Source: Shewanella sp. UCD-KL21 (GTDB taxonomy: Bacteria; Pseudomonadota; Gammaproteobacteria; Enterobacterales; Shewanellaceae). From it: a stretch of DNA of 64,000 bases. The position numbers and the translations under genes are program-made. The notes beneath the pieces were generated by a model that did not search any database, was not told the origin of the DNA, and saw nothing but the letters and a program-made list of their open reading frames with translations. Shown here piece after piece: positions 27,116-37,118 of this stretch (position 1 is its first letter; each line of letters begins with the position of its first letter). The DNA lies in the NCBI RefSeq assembly GCF_001957135.1, contig NZ_MPHK01000021.1:1-64000 (forward strand), given 5' to 3'.

Positions 27116-30100
27116 TTACCCCGCCTTTACTGCAAGTTCCGGGCTTTTTTGCTCAATTTTGAGCAAGTCAGCAACGGCAATGTTCTTCGGTTTCACTAGT
27201 ACAAAACAATCTAACCAGTTTTCAAAATCACTTAAGATCATTTTGGCATGCTCACTGCCAGTGGCTTTTGCATGCTCTTCAATCAAGCCTTTAAGGTGTT
27301 GCTGCTGGATTGTTGATTCAAGTTTTTGGGTATCAACAAGCTCAGTATTAACGCGGCGACTAAAGTGATTAAAGCGATCAAAGATATAGGCAAACCCACC
27401 CGTCATACCAGCGCCGAAGTTAACCCCTGTTTTACCAAGAACAACCACGATGCCGCCTGTCATGTACTCACAACCGTTATCACCCACACCTTCAACTACG
27501 GCAACGGCGCCAGAGTTACGCACCCCAAAACGCTCGCCAGCTTGACCTGCGGCATAAACGCGGCCGCCAGTAGCACCATATAGACAAGTATTACCCATAA
27601 TGGCACTGCGCTCACTTTGGAATGGGCTGCCAACAGGAGGATGGATAATAATCTTACCGCCAGACATGCCTTTTCCGACATAGTCGTTAGCATCACCAAT
27701 TAATTCTAAATCTAACCCCGGGCTATTCCATACCCCAAAGCTTTGACCTGCACTGCCGTTAAATCGCAGCGTGATAGGTGATTTAGTGCCTTCTTTACCA
27801 ATGTTGGTGGCAATAAAGCCTGATAATGTCGCGCCGATTGAGCGGTCGGTATTATTAATGGCATATTGCTTGGTTAACGCATCACCGGCTAATACCGCTT
27901 GCGCTGTGTCTGAAACAATTTGTAGATTTAACTCACCTTTATCAGAAGGCGGGTTTAACTCTTTCCAAGTGATTGCACTTCCGTCAGCGACGTTGGGCTG
28001 ATATAAAATTGGCGCTAAATCCAGTCCTAACTGCTTGGCTGTTTGGCCTTCAAGGGCATATAACCAATCAGTACGGCCGACTAAATCTTCAAATTTAGCC
28101 ACGCCTAATTTTGCCATCCATTCACGGACTTCTTGAGCGACAAACTCAAAGTAAGTAATTACTCGCTCTGGCAAGCCATGATAATGCTTGTCACGTAAGT
28201 TTTTATCTTGGGTTGCCACACCGGTTGCGCAGTTGTTTAGGTGACAAATACGCAGATATTTACACCCTAAAGCAATCATAGGTACGGTACCAAAGCCAAA
28301 GCTTTCTGCACCTAACAACGCGGCTTTAATGATGTCTTGACCGGTTTTTAAGCCGCCATCGACCTGTAAGCGAATTTTATGACGCAAACCATTTTCAACC
28401 AGAGATTGATGCACTTCTGCAAGGCCAAGTTCCCATGGTGAGCCAGCATATTTAACTGACGTAATTGGACTTGCACCAGTACCGCCATCGTAACCTGATA
28501 TGGTGATCATATCGGCGTAAGCTTTCGCTACGCCTGTCGCGATGGTGCCAACGCCCGGCTCAGATACCAGTTTCACTGACACTAAAGCTTTAGGGTTGAT
28601 TTGCTTTAAATCAAAAATCAGCTGGGCTAAATCTTCGATAGAATAAATGTCATGATGTGGCGGCGGCGAAATTAAGGTAACGCCAGGGCGTGCATGACGA
28701 AGACCGGCGATTTCAACACTCACTTTATGGCCAGGTAACTGACCACCTTCACCGGGTTTTGCCCCTTGAGCGACTTTAATTTGCAATACATCAGCATTAA
28801 CAAGGTAATGGGCAGTAACGCCAAAACGGCCAGAGGCAATTTGCTTAATCGCTGAGTTACGTTCGCTATTAAAACGACTTGGGTCTTCACCACCTTCACC
28901 AGAATTTGAACGGCCACCAATGCGGTTCATGGCAACGGCTAGGGCTTCATGGGCTTCTGGACTTAATGCGCCGATACTCATTGCTGCGCTATCAAAGCGT
29001 GGGAATAAGTTTCCAGCGGCTTCAACACTTGACTCGTCAATGGCCGCATTCGTGCCTTTAATGCCAATTAAGTCACGTAAGGTGGCAATAGGACGGTCAT
29101 CGACTAACGCTGCAAATTTCTTATATTTAGGGTAATCCTGATCTTTAAGACTTTGCTGTAATGTATTAACAACATCGGGGTTGAAACTATGATACTCGCC
29201 GCCTTCAACATACTTTAATAAACCGCCTTGTGGCAGTGGTATGTGAGCGCGGTAAGCTGCGGTATGAAGCACTTTTTGATCGGCTGCTAAATGTTCAAAG
29301 CTTGCACCTTCAATGCGACTAATCACGCCTTTAAAGCACAATTCAATCACATCTGAAGATAAACCAATGGCTTCAAACTGCTGGCTACAACGGTAAGAGC
29401 CCACAGTACTAATGCCCATTTTCGACATGATCTTACGCAGGCCTTTTTCAATACCTTGGCGGAAATTCAACATCAAGATGCTGTCATCTTCTACTTGATG
29501 TTTCTTGGCCATGGCTGAAATTGACTCATAAGCCAGATAAGGGTAAATCGCTGTCGCGCCAAAACCTAATAGCACGGCAAAGTGATGTGGATCGCGCGCA
29601 GATGCAGTTTCAACAATAATGTTGGTGTCACAACGTAAGCTTTGATCAACTAAACGTTGCTGCACCGCGCCCACAGCCATAGCGGCAGGGATCACTTGTA
29701 CATTTTTAGCGGCGGCTCTGTCTGACAGGATGAGCAAGGTTGTGCCACTTCTTGCTAAACGTTCAGCTTCATCGGTAATGCGCTCGATAGCTTGCTTTAA
29801 GTTTTCGTGGGCGTCGTAGTTTAAATCAATGGTATTGGCGCGGTAGTAACTGCTATCAAGACCAAGTAACTGATTAAAATCACTAAAGAGTAGAACCGGT
29901 GACTCAAACATTACTCGGTAAGCAACACCGGTTGTTTCGCAAAATAAGTTTTGCTCGCGGCCAATACAAGTGGTTAATGACATCACGTGTTTTTCACGTA
30001 ATGGATCAATTGGCGGGTTGGTGACTTGAGCAAACTTTTGACGGAAATAGTCATACAGTGAGCGCGACTTTTTCGACAATACCGCCATTGGAGTATCATC

Positions 30101-31564
30101 ACCCATAGAGCCGGTGGCTTCTTCACCTTTACTTGCTAGTACCCAAATAACTTGCTCTAACTCTTCACGGCTGTAACCAAATTGCTTTTGATACTGAAGT
30201 AATACATCAGCACAAAAATTACTGGCGCCTTGTTGAGCGGCATCAATTTTGGTTGCAGGTTTTAAAGTACGGCTGTTTTTAGCCATCCATTCTTTGTATG
30301 GGTGGCGACGTTTTAAGTCATTATCAATCTCGAACGATGAATACAAACGGCCATTCATGGTATCGAGTACTAATAACTCGCCAGGGCCAACACGGCCTTT
30401 TTCTACCACTTCATCGGCAGAGTAATCCCAAATACCCACTTCTGATGCCAGTGTTAGGATGCGGTCCTTGGTTATAACGTAGCGAGAAGGGCGTAGGCCG
30501 TTACGATCTACTGCGCAGGCAGCATGGCGGCCATTGCTCATTACGATGCCTGCAGGGCCGTCCCACGGCTCCATATGCATGGAGTTGAAATCATAAAATG
30601 CTTTTAACTCATCATCCATTTCAGGATTACTTTGCCATGCTGGTGGTATAAGCAAACGCATAGCACGGTATAAATCCATGCCACCGGCTAATAGCATTTC
30701 CAGCATATTATCCAATGATGATGAATCTGAGCCTGTTTCATTAACAAAAGGCGCCGCTTGTTGTAAATCAGGTAACAGTGGCGAATTAAATTTATAAGCA
30801 CGGGCTCTTGCCCATTGGCGGTTACCAGTAATGGTATTGATTTCACCATTATGTGCTAAAAATCTAAAGGGCTGCGCTAATGGCCACTTCGGCGAGGTGT
30901 TAGTTGAAAAGCGCTGATGGAATAAACAAATGGTGCTTTTAAGGCGAATATCGGCTAAGTCAGAATAAAATGCTGGTAAGTCAGCAGGCATCATTAAGCC
31001 TTTATAGACAATAACCTCACCCGATAAGCTGGCAACATAGAAGTCGCTATCATCGATGATTTGTTGTTCAAGACGACGTCTGGCCATATAAAGGCGACGT
31101 TCTAAATCTTTTTCACGCCAGCCCACAGGTGCATTAATTAGCACTTGGTATATTTGTGGCAGGCTTTTACGGCCAATCTCACCCAGTACATCTGGATTAA
31201 CAGGCACCTTTCTCCAACCGGCAACACTTAAGGTTTCACGCTGGAGTTCTTTTTCTAAAATGGCTTTTGCGGTTTCAGCTTTGACTGGATCTTGGCTGAG
31301 AAATAGCATGCCCACTGCAAACTTTCGGCTAAGGTGCCAATCATTTTCAGTTGCAATGGCTGCAAAAAAGTCTTTCGGCATCGACATTAATAGTCCACAG
31401 CCATCACCTGTGCGACCGTCTGATGCTATCCCGCCACGGTGTTTCATTCTATCCAAACCGTGAATAGCAGTAAGGACAATACGATGGCTAGCATCGCCAT
31501 CCATTTGGGCTATTAAACCAAATCCACAATTGTCCCGCTCAAAACTGGGATGATATAAGCTCAT
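27116..31564 (-). CDS. gltB: Glutamate synthase (NADPH) large subunit
   Basis: Makes two glutamates from glutamine and 2-oxoglutarate. The start at MSLYHPSFERDNCGFG follows GGGAG by seven bases, and the catalytic N-terminal cysteine is then Cys13, exposed after cleavage of a short propeptide; a longer frame to 31621 lacks a site. Glutaminase domain first, then the FMN synthase domain with GYDGGTGASP, and the 3Fe-4S cluster motif CKYLRICHLNNCATGV, then the GXGXG beta-helix. The full length is about 1482 residues. A 14-bp palindrome about 170 bp upstream is a candidate operator. Confidence 0.97.
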   Translation of the reverse strand: MSLYHPSFERDNCGFGLIAQMDGDASHRIVLTAIHGLDRMKHRGGIASDGRTGDGCGLLMSMPKDFFAAIATENDWHLSRKFAVGMLFLSQDPVKAETAKAILEKELQRETLSVAGWRKVPVNPDVLGEIGRKSLPQIYQVLINAPVGWREKDLERRLYMARRRLEQQIIDDSDFYVASLSGEVIVYKGLMMPADLPAFYSDLADIRLKSTICLFHQRFSTNTSPKWPLAQPFRFLAHNGEINTITGNRQWARARAYKFNSPLLPDLQQAAPFVNETGSDSSSLDNMLEMLLAGGMDLYRAMRLLIPPAWQSNPEMDDELKAFYDFNSMHMEPWDGPAGIVMSNGRHAACAVDRNGLRPSRYVITKDRILTLASEVGIWDYSADEVVEKGRVGPGELLVLDTMNGRLYSSFEIDNDLKRRHPYKEWMAKNSRTLKPATKIDAAQQGASNFCADVLLQYQKQFGYSREELEQVIWVLASKGEEATGSMGDDTPMAVLSKKSRSLYDYFRQKFAQVTNPPIDPLREKHVMSLTTCIGREQNLFCETTGVAYRVMFESPVLLFSDFNQLLGLDSSYYRANTIDLNYDAHENLKQAIERITDEAERLARSGTTLLILSDRAAAKNVQVIPAAMAVGAVQQRLVDQSLRCDTNIIVETASARDPHHFAVLLGFGATAIYPYLAYESISAMAKKHQVEDDSILMLNFRQGIEKGLRKIMSKMGISTVGSYRCSQQFEAIGLSSDVIELCFKGVISRIEGASFEHLAADQKVLHTAAYRAHIPLPQGGLLKYVEGGEYHSFNPDVVNTLQQSLKDQDYPKYKKFAALVDDRPIATLRDLIGIKGTNAAIDESSVEAAGNLFPRFDSAAMSIGALSPEAHEALAVAMNRIGGRSNSGEGGEDPSRFNSERNSAIKQIASGRFGVTAHYLVNADVLQIKVAQGAKPGEGGQLPGHKVSVEIAGLRHARPGVTLISPPPHHDIYSIEDLAQLIFDLKQINPKALVSVKLVSEPGVGTIATGVAKAYADMITISGYDGGTGASPITSVKYAGSPWELGLAEVHQSLVENGLRHKIRLQVDGGLKTGQDIIKAALLGAESFGFGTVPMIALGCKYLRICHLNNCATGVATQDKNLRDKHYHGLPERVITYFEFVAQEVREWMAKLGVAKFEDLVGRTDWLYALEGQTAKQLGLDLAPILYQPNVADGSAITWKELNPPSDKGELNLQIVSDTAQAVLAGDALTKQYAINNTDRSIGATLSGFIATNIGKEGTKSPITLRFNGSAGQSFGVWNSPGLDLELIGDANDYVGKGMSGGKIIIHPPVGSPFQSERSAIMGNTCLYGATGGRVYAAGQAGERFGVRNSGAVAVVEGVGDNGCEYMTGGIVVVLGKTGVNFGAGMTGGFAYIFDRFNHFSRRVNTELVDTQKLESTIQQQHLKGLIEEHAKATGSEHAKMILSDFENWLDCFVLVKPKNIAVADLLKIEQKSPELAVKAG

Positions 31565-32078
31565 ACAAAAACTCCCTAAACCTAACTTAATACGACTCGG
31601 ATAATGCGGAGAAGTTCTCATAGATATGCACCCGAACCACCCAAATTAGCTCGATAATGGATAAAGGTCAAACTTAAATTACTCAACAAAATGAATTGTT
31701 ACTGTTATTACAAATGTTACTAAAAAGCTGCTTTACGTTAACGTAAGCTGTATTTTTGTTCGTATAACCTTATGAATAAAAAGAATTTTAAAATTACCCA
31801 ATTGTCACTTTTACTTTTGGTTAACATTTATTGTGGATTGATATTGATTTAGGGATAGTGAATTTATTTTCAAGTACAGTTTGAACAGCTAAATTGCCTT
31901 AAATGATTATTTATTCAATTAATTTGACTAAGAGTCGTAACTGCAAGTTCAAAAATGTGCCCTTTGTCACTGCATGAATATAAATTAATCGATTTATTTG
32001 CTGTTTTTTTGATGTGGCACCAAGTTTTTATCTGCCAGAGCCTGTATTGTCTGCCACTTTTTGCCGTCAGGAGCAATT
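31565..32078. other. gltB-yhcC divergent intergenic region
   Basis: 514 bp without a gene. It holds the gltB ribosome binding site, the 14-bp palindrome at 31733 and very AT-rich sequence on the yhcC side. I see no convincing RNA gene. Confidence 0.6.
31733..31746. promoter_or_regulatory. 14-bp palindrome TTACGTTAACGTAA, LiuR-like operator candidate
   Basis: A perfect palindrome about 170 bp upstream of the gltB start. Its form, ACGT arms around a central TA, resembles the MerR-family LiuR sites I recall from comparative work on gammaproteobacteria, where gltBD was among the proposed targets. The assignment is by recollection, not calculation. Confidence 0.5.
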
Positions 32079-32999
32079 GTGGGTTTAGATGATTTTGTAA
32101 ATACCTTCGGTGCAGTGTGTAAGCAGCAATATGGCGGCAGAATTAAAAAGCTGACAATTGATGCTAAGTTCACTTGCCCAAATAGAGATGGCACCTTAGG
32201 TAAAGGCGGCTGTACTTTCTGTAATGTGTCGTCATTTAGCTATGAGCAAGGTACTGAAGCCAGTATCTCTGAGCAATTAAAGCAAGGTAAGCAGCGCTCG
32301 CTAAATGATAGTGCCAAATATATTGCTTATTTTCAGGCTTATACGAGTACCTATGATGAGTATCAGGTGCTGAAAACAAAATATGATGAGGCCGTTAAGG
32401 ATTCTGATATCGTAGGCTTGCATATTGGCACTCGGCCAGATTGTGTCCCAGATGATATTTTAGATTTGTTAGTCAGTTATCAAGATAAAGGCATCGAAGT
32501 CTGGCTTGAGCTTGGCTTACAAACTTCAAACAATGACACTTTAAAGCGCATTAATCGCGGTCATGATTTTGCCTGTTATCAAGATACCGTGCTGCGGGCT
32601 CGAAAACGTGGCATAAAAGTCTGTGCTCATTTGATCCTTGGCTTACCCGGTGAAGACTATAGTGATTACTTGCGCAGTTTAAACAGTGTCATTGACGTTG
32701 GAGTTGATGGCATTAAGCTGCATCCATTACATATCGTTGAAGGGAGTGTGATGGCTAAGACATGGCGTCATAAAGGGATGGCACTACTGACAAAACAAGA
32801 CTATGCCAACTATGCCAGTGAGCTTATTCGTCATACACCTAAAGATATTATTTTTCACAGAGTCACAGCTTATGCTAAAAAACCGCTATTACTGGCGCCT
32901 GATTGGTGCGGTTATCGATGGGAAGGCTTAGTGGCTATCGTGCAAAATTTAGCGGCTAACGGTGGACAAGGGCACTATTTGTCTGCCAATAAGTCCTAA
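32079..32999 (+). CDS. YhcC-type radical SAM protein (TIGR01212 family)
   Basis: 306 residues with a GTG start after AGGAG. The radical SAM cluster motif is CPNRDGTLGKGGCTFC, matching E. coli YhcC. LELGLQTSNNDTLKRINRGHDF and HLILGLPGE are conserved landmarks. The reaction is not established from sequence; the family resembles Elp3-like radical SAM enzymes in its core. It stands alone between gltB (divergent) and hptA. A longer frame begins at 32061 with TTG, but AGGAG supports the GTG. Confidence 0.9.
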   Translation: MGLDDFVNTFGAVCKQQYGGRIKKLTIDAKFTCPNRDGTLGKGGCTFCNVSSFSYEQGTEASISEQLKQGKQRSLNDSAKYIAYFQAYTSTYDEYQVLKTKYDEAVKDSDIVGLHIGTRPDCVPDDILDLLVSYQDKGIEVWLELGLQTSNNDTLKRINRGHDFACYQDTVLRARKRGIKVCAHLILGLPGEDYSDYLRSLNSVIDVGVDGIKLHPLHIVEGSVMAKTWRHKGMALLTKQDYANYASELIRHTPKDIIFHRVTAYAKKPLLLAPDWCGYRWEGLVAIVQNLAANGGQGHYLSANKS

Positions 33000-33189
33000 A
33001 ATTCAACCTTTAACTGCAATCTATGAAAGTTTATTAACTTATTTTATAAATTATTTTTAACAGCTTGTTAAAATATTGTGCTCATTTGCCAGTAATTAGG
33101 CTTGAAAAGCCTTGTTTAGTTGCATAGGGGATTTTAGCGAGTATTATAAATTCAATTTTAAAGTTATGAATTGATTAAGAGGTGCCGAG

Positions 33190-33555
33190 ATGGCCACAGT
33201 TGAGTTAGAGTCTGTATTGGATCTCAATACGTTAGAGCAATATTGTAGTGCTATTGGTGCTGGAACTTTATTAAAAAGTGTCGTGTTATTTGAGCAGCTA
33301 ATGCCTGAATATTTAGGTAGCCTCATTAAAGCGAATGAAGCGAATGACAAAGATACCCTTTGTGCTGAAGCCCATAAGTTTAAAGGTGCTGCAGGTTCTG
33401 TTGGATTAAAGCGTATTCAGCAATTTGCACAACTTGTGCAACATGGCGAAGAGCCAGCTTGGGATACTGAGCATGATAAATGGTTAGGTCAAATCGTTGA
33501 GCATGCAGGTTCAGATCTACAGCAATTAAAAGAATTTTTAGAAGCAAAAGCGTAA
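33190..33555 (+). CDS. hptA: Histidine phosphotransfer protein HptA
   Basis: 121-residue stand-alone HPt domain. The phospho-accepting histidine is His62 in AEAHKFKGAAGS. In S. oneidensis, HptA carries phosphate to ArcA in an Arc system in which the sensor lacks its own HPt domain (known for that species; inferred here). The gene position next to gltB-yhcC matches the oneidensis order. A strong terminator follows at 33570, so it is monocistronic. No sensor kinase or receiver is in the window. Confidence 0.85.
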   Translation: MATVELESVLDLNTLEQYCSAIGAGTLLKSVVLFEQLMPEYLGSLIKANEANDKDTLCAEAHKFKGAAGSVGLKRIQQFAQLVQHGEEPAWDTEHDKWLGQIVEHAGSDLQQLKEFLEAKA

Positions 33556-33569
33556 TTGCTTTTGACTTT

Positions 33570-33597
33570 AAAAAGCCCCGCAAGGGGCTTTTTTTTG
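33570..33597 (+). terminator. Terminator after hptA
   Basis: AAAAAGCCCC, loop GCAA, GGGGCTTTTTTTT. Confidence 0.92.
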
Positions 33598-33719
33598 TCT
33601 TTAAAAAACTAACAGCATTAAATTTGCTGATTATGCGGACTAGATCCAGCTTAATTTATTGTTATTTATGTTTAGTTAATTCACTATTTGAATGACATCA
33701 TCTTATGGTAATCGATTAA

Positions 33720-34625
33720 ATGAAAAACCTGCCAAGCCTTAAAAATCTATTTTATTTAGTGAATTTGCATCAAGAGCAAAACTTTAACCGAGCGGCAAAA
33801 TCTTGCTTTGTTAGCCAGTCGACTCTTTCAAGTGGGATTCAAAACCTTGAAGAGCAATTGGGATATCAGCTTATCGAGCGTGATCATAAATCATTTATGT
33901 TCACCGCCATTGGTGAAGAAGTGGTTGATAGAGCGAGAAAATTATTGACAGATGTTGATGATCTTGTCGAGCTAGTCAAAAACCAAGGTGAACCAATGAC
34001 AGGTGAAATTCGCTTAGGTTGTATTCCCACTATAGCGCCTTTTTTACTGAGCCGAGTGGTAAAACAGTGCCAAGCCGATTATCCGCAATTGAGTTTATTG
34101 CTAAGGGAAGACACCACAGAGAGTTTGTTAGCATCTCTGGGAAAAGGTGAGCTTGATTTGCTTATTTTAGCTTTACCTGTGGATACCACTGGTTTTCATA
34201 GTATGAAAGTGGGCATTGACCCGTTTAAAATGGTGGTTCATCAGGAACTATCTAATGGGATCCATGTGCCTATTGATTATCAACAAATGCCCGATGAAAG
34301 TATTTTCTTACTGCAAAGTGAGCATTGTATTACTGGCCATGCGATTACCGCTTGCCAATTAGGCAACAGCGCCAAGATTAATCCTTTTGCTGCCACGAGT
34401 TTACATACTTTGGTGCAAATGGTGGATAGCAAGTTAGGCACCACCTTTTTACCGCAAATGGCCATTGATGCAGGTATTTTGAATGACACTGAACTTCAGA
34501 TCATGACCCCGCCAGGTGAAGCGCCATATCGTGATATTGGATTGGTTTGGCGACAAACCACCAGTCGTATTTCGACCTTTAGAACCTTAGGCTTGATGCT
34601 AGAAGGCTTGTTACATAAGCAGTAA
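33720..34625 (+). CDS. oxyR: LysR-type regulator OxyR
   Basis: Peroxide sensor of the LysR family. The N-terminal helix-turn-helix includes NFNRAAKSCFVSQSTLSSGI. The redox pair is Cys203 and Cys212 in EHCITGHAITAC, with the same nine-residue spacing as E. coli Cys199/Cys208. The 301 residues are normal. The position next to hptA and an adenylate cyclase matches the S. oneidensis locus, where OxyR is reported to work as both repressor and activator. It converges with the cyclase gene. Confidence 0.88.
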   Translation: MKNLPSLKNLFYLVNLHQEQNFNRAAKSCFVSQSTLSSGIQNLEEQLGYQLIERDHKSFMFTAIGEEVVDRARKLLTDVDDLVELVKNQGEPMTGEIRLGCIPTIAPFLLSRVVKQCQADYPQLSLLLREDTTESLLASLGKGELDLLILALPVDTTGFHSMKVGIDPFKMVVHQELSNGIHVPIDYQQMPDESIFLLQSEHCITGHAITACQLGNSAKINPFAATSLHTLVQMVDSKLGTTFLPQMAIDAGILNDTELQIMTPPGEAPYRDIGLVWRQTTSRISTFRTLGLMLEGLLHKQ

Positions 34626-34660
34626 TCAAGGCGGAAGGGGTTATCTTGTGTGGTGTTGTT

Positions 34661-35740
34661 TCATTGAGGGATTATTTTCGGAGCAACACCAAATACTTCA
34701 ATTTCGTGTTTTTTACCTTTTAGCATCATCGCACCTAAATCCGTTAAATCGTATTGACTGGTTTGACGTTCTAAACGGTGGGCAACTTCACCGGAGATCA
34801 ACATTCGCTGACCTAAAGGGTTACACTGATCTTGAAGCCTTGCGAGGGTATTGAGTACATCACTAAAGTAGCTAATTTCTTGCTTATGAACGCCAACGAC
34901 GGCAGCCACAACCTGACCACAATGGGCAGCAGCTTTAAATTTGGGTACAAAACCATAATGTTCTTCAAAGTAAGCGCGATGCCAGTTTAACTGTTGGCTG
35001 AATTCATAATAGATATTCATACAGCGATCTTCTTTAACCCCTTCATCTAACGGCCAATGGATTAATACCGCATCACCCATATAACGATAAATTTCAGCTT
35101 CATTATTGGTTACTGTATCAGCCAGCATGCTAAAACTATCTTGGATTAAGCGACTGAAACGGTAATCACCTAATGTTTCTGCATGGGCGGTAGATGACAC
35201 CATATCCACAAATAAGAATAGTCGGTGCTCATAACGTGGTTGGTGGTATTTACCTAACCCAATGTTAAGTAACACTCTTGGGCCAACCAGTAGCGCCATT
35301 TGTTCAATAAAGGCTAAGCCGACGCGTACTACAGCGAGATAAACCACTAAGGCTTGAAATGCTGGGCTATATAAAATGTGCGCAGTAAGCATTTGTCTTA
35401 GTGATACTAGATGGTTTTCTATGGCCCACATGTTTAAAAATTGAGTGACATAAGCCAGCGTCATTGCACCTAGGAGTAAAAATAGGCCTTTAAATATGAC
35501 TGAAAAAAGATAGGGCAGGCGGCTGATGGCGCTAAAATCAGCAATAAGGTTGGACATCCAATGCAGGCAGCCGAATACGAAGCCCATAAAAATAGCTAGC
35601 GTTGCTAAGTCTATTTTTCCGATGGCCCATTGAGGTAAATCAGGAGTTTGTGAATATCGGAAAAAGACAAATGCGCTCATGGCAATACACCATGCTAAAA
35701 TCGCAAATAATAGCTTTCTTGTCTGACGACGTGCTTTCAC
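34661..35740 (-). CDS. Class III adenylate cyclase (CyaC-like)
   Basis: Membrane cyclase that makes cAMP. Six or so hydrophobic segments occupy residues 10-155, followed by the catalytic domain. The metal-binding aspartates are D179 in FLFVDMVSST and D223 in RYMGDAVLIHW. Gene order matches the S. oneidensis locus of CyaC, one of its adenylate cyclases used with CRP in anaerobic respiration. Guanylate use cannot be excluded without checking base-specific residues. The start is GTG. It converges on oxyR. Confidence 0.82.
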   Translation of the reverse strand: MKARRQTRKLLFAILAWCIAMSAFVFFRYSQTPDLPQWAIGKIDLATLAIFMGFVFGCLHWMSNLIADFSAISRLPYLFSVIFKGLFLLLGAMTLAYVTQFLNMWAIENHLVSLRQMLTAHILYSPAFQALVVYLAVVRVGLAFIEQMALLVGPRVLLNIGLGKYHQPRYEHRLFLFVDMVSSTAHAETLGDYRFSRLIQDSFSMLADTVTNNEAEIYRYMGDAVLIHWPLDEGVKEDRCMNIYYEFSQQLNWHRAYFEEHYGFVPKFKAAAHCGQVVAAVVGVHKQEISYFSDVLNTLARLQDQCNPLGQRMLISGEVAHRLERQTSQYDLTDLGAMMLKGKKHEIEVFGVAPKIIPQ

Positions 35741-35861
35741 TGGATTATATCGAGTCCGTTGATATTTTAAGACAGGCTAGTTTATAGAAAATTCCCATAC
35801 TTGTCATAGTGGTATTTACAATAGTTTTAATAAAAAGCCTTTATGTTTACAGTTTGTAATA

Positions 35862-36530
35862 CTAGCCAAATGCATTTGTTAGTATTTGGTGGGTAAAGTT
35901 GATCTTTAAATAGAAGCCTCTGGGATTAGAGAGCTTAATCAGACCGTTTTCGGCAATTGACTCAGTTAATACTTGGCTATTGGCTGCCTTTGGTCTTAGT
36001 TGTAATACTTCACCATGACGGGCGGTGATTTGCTCGACTTTACCTATGGCGATTAATTCCATTATCTCTTCCCAGTCTTGCTTTAACTGTGAATATTGTT
36101 GTTGATTGGGTTGCCATAATACTGGTGAGCCTATTTTTCGCTCAGCGACAGGGATACTTCTTTCACCCTGAATGGGGATCCACAGCACTTGTTGTAATTT
36201 ATGATAAACCACGCTGTCTTCCCAAGTGAGCCCTTGAATATTGGTCAGTGGGGCAACGGTGACATAGGTGGTTTCTATTGGTTTACCCTGTTTATCAATT
36301 GGAATGGTTTTTAACTCAATGCCCAAATGAAGAAAGTCTTGCTGTGGTTTTGAGCCTGCAGTCGCCCCTAGCTCCATTTCAATCAATTGTCCTACCCAGC
36401 CTTTGTCTCTTCTTAAGTTCTCTGGCACGTTTACGCCATGGTCTTTTGCTATGTCACCTAAACTGACACCAGCCATGTCATTGGCTCTTTGCATCAATTC
36501 ATCGATTGAGTTTGGTGGGGTATTCATCAT
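35862..36530 (-). CDS. mutH: DNA mismatch repair endonuclease MutH
   Basis: Nicks the unmethylated strand at hemimethylated GATC when activated by MutS and MutL. The 222 residues contain the catalytic Asp...Glu-x-Lys set in DFLHLGIELKTIP and the KGWVGQLIEMELG segment near residue 40. The start is the upstream ATG of two adjacent ones. MutH implies Dam methylation and methyl-directed repair, typical of gammaproteobacteria. A 731-bp gene-free stretch lies upstream. Confidence 0.93.
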   Translation of the reverse strand: MMNTPPNSIDELMQRANDMAGVSLGDIAKDHGVNVPENLRRDKGWVGQLIEMELGATAGSKPQQDFLHLGIELKTIPIDKQGKPIETTYVTVAPLTNIQGLTWEDSVVYHKLQQVLWIPIQGERSIPVAERKIGSPVLWQPNQQQYSQLKQDWEEIMELIAIGKVEQITARHGEVLQLRPKAANSQVLTESIAENGLIKLSNPRGFYLKINFTHQILTNAFG

Positions 36531-36761
36531 GGAGCAATGTCTTACTTTAAAAAAGTTTGGGTGTATTAAAGTGTACTGTTTTATCGATTATTTTAAAACG
36601 ACAGCGGCTGGTTGTTTTTTGAACACCGTGAAGATTTAAAGTTATCCAAGGTTTTGCAGTAATATATCGCTCTGTTTATTAACGATTTTTATAAATATTG
36701 GTGAGTTTGTTTGACCACTTTATAAAGTTACTCTCCTTTTGCTCCACTATTTCACACACAC

Positions 36762-36770
36762 TTATCCACA
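36762..36770 (+). promoter_or_regulatory. DnaA-box match TTATCCACA
   Basis: Exact nine-base DnaA consensus in an AT-rich region 230 bp upstream of mutH. A single 9-mer is weak evidence; the nearby matches raise its interest. Confidence 0.45.
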
Positions 36771-37096
36771 GAATGAATGAATAACTTTAATTTGTTAATG
36801 CTTAGCGGATATTTTTTTGACAGTCAATGGTGAAAAATAGCTTTATTTTGATATTTATAAAATAAATATGTTGTTTTTTGTGTATAACTTCTTTAGCCAG
36901 TATGGCCACAATTAATAATTACCTTTACTGCTTAAAAAATAACCTTTTATATGATTCGATTATAAGTTAACAATACATGTCTTATTTAACTCATTGTATT
37001 TTATTTATTTTTATTAGTTGATTTAGTTTTGTTATCGACAGTAAGTGTCACTGTAATTAGGCTCGTTTAGAGTTATTTTAGAGTTTCAAACAGAGA

Positions 37097-37118
37097 TATC
37101 CACAGATTTTGTGGATAA
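37097..37118. promoter_or_regulatory. Inverted pair of DnaA-box-like sites
   Basis: TATCCACA, five bases, TGTGGATA is a perfect 8-bp inverted repeat, and TGTGGATAA (37110-37118) is an exact DnaA box on the minus strand. It lies about 145 bp upstream of rppH. Confidence 0.5.

Noticed and set aside
27326..27583. Short frames inside gltB
   Set aside because: The gltB frame is full length with all motifs; these are shadows.
36762..37118. Chromosomal replication origin
   Set aside because: The boxes are few, and dnaA, dnaN, mnmG or other origin neighbours are absent.
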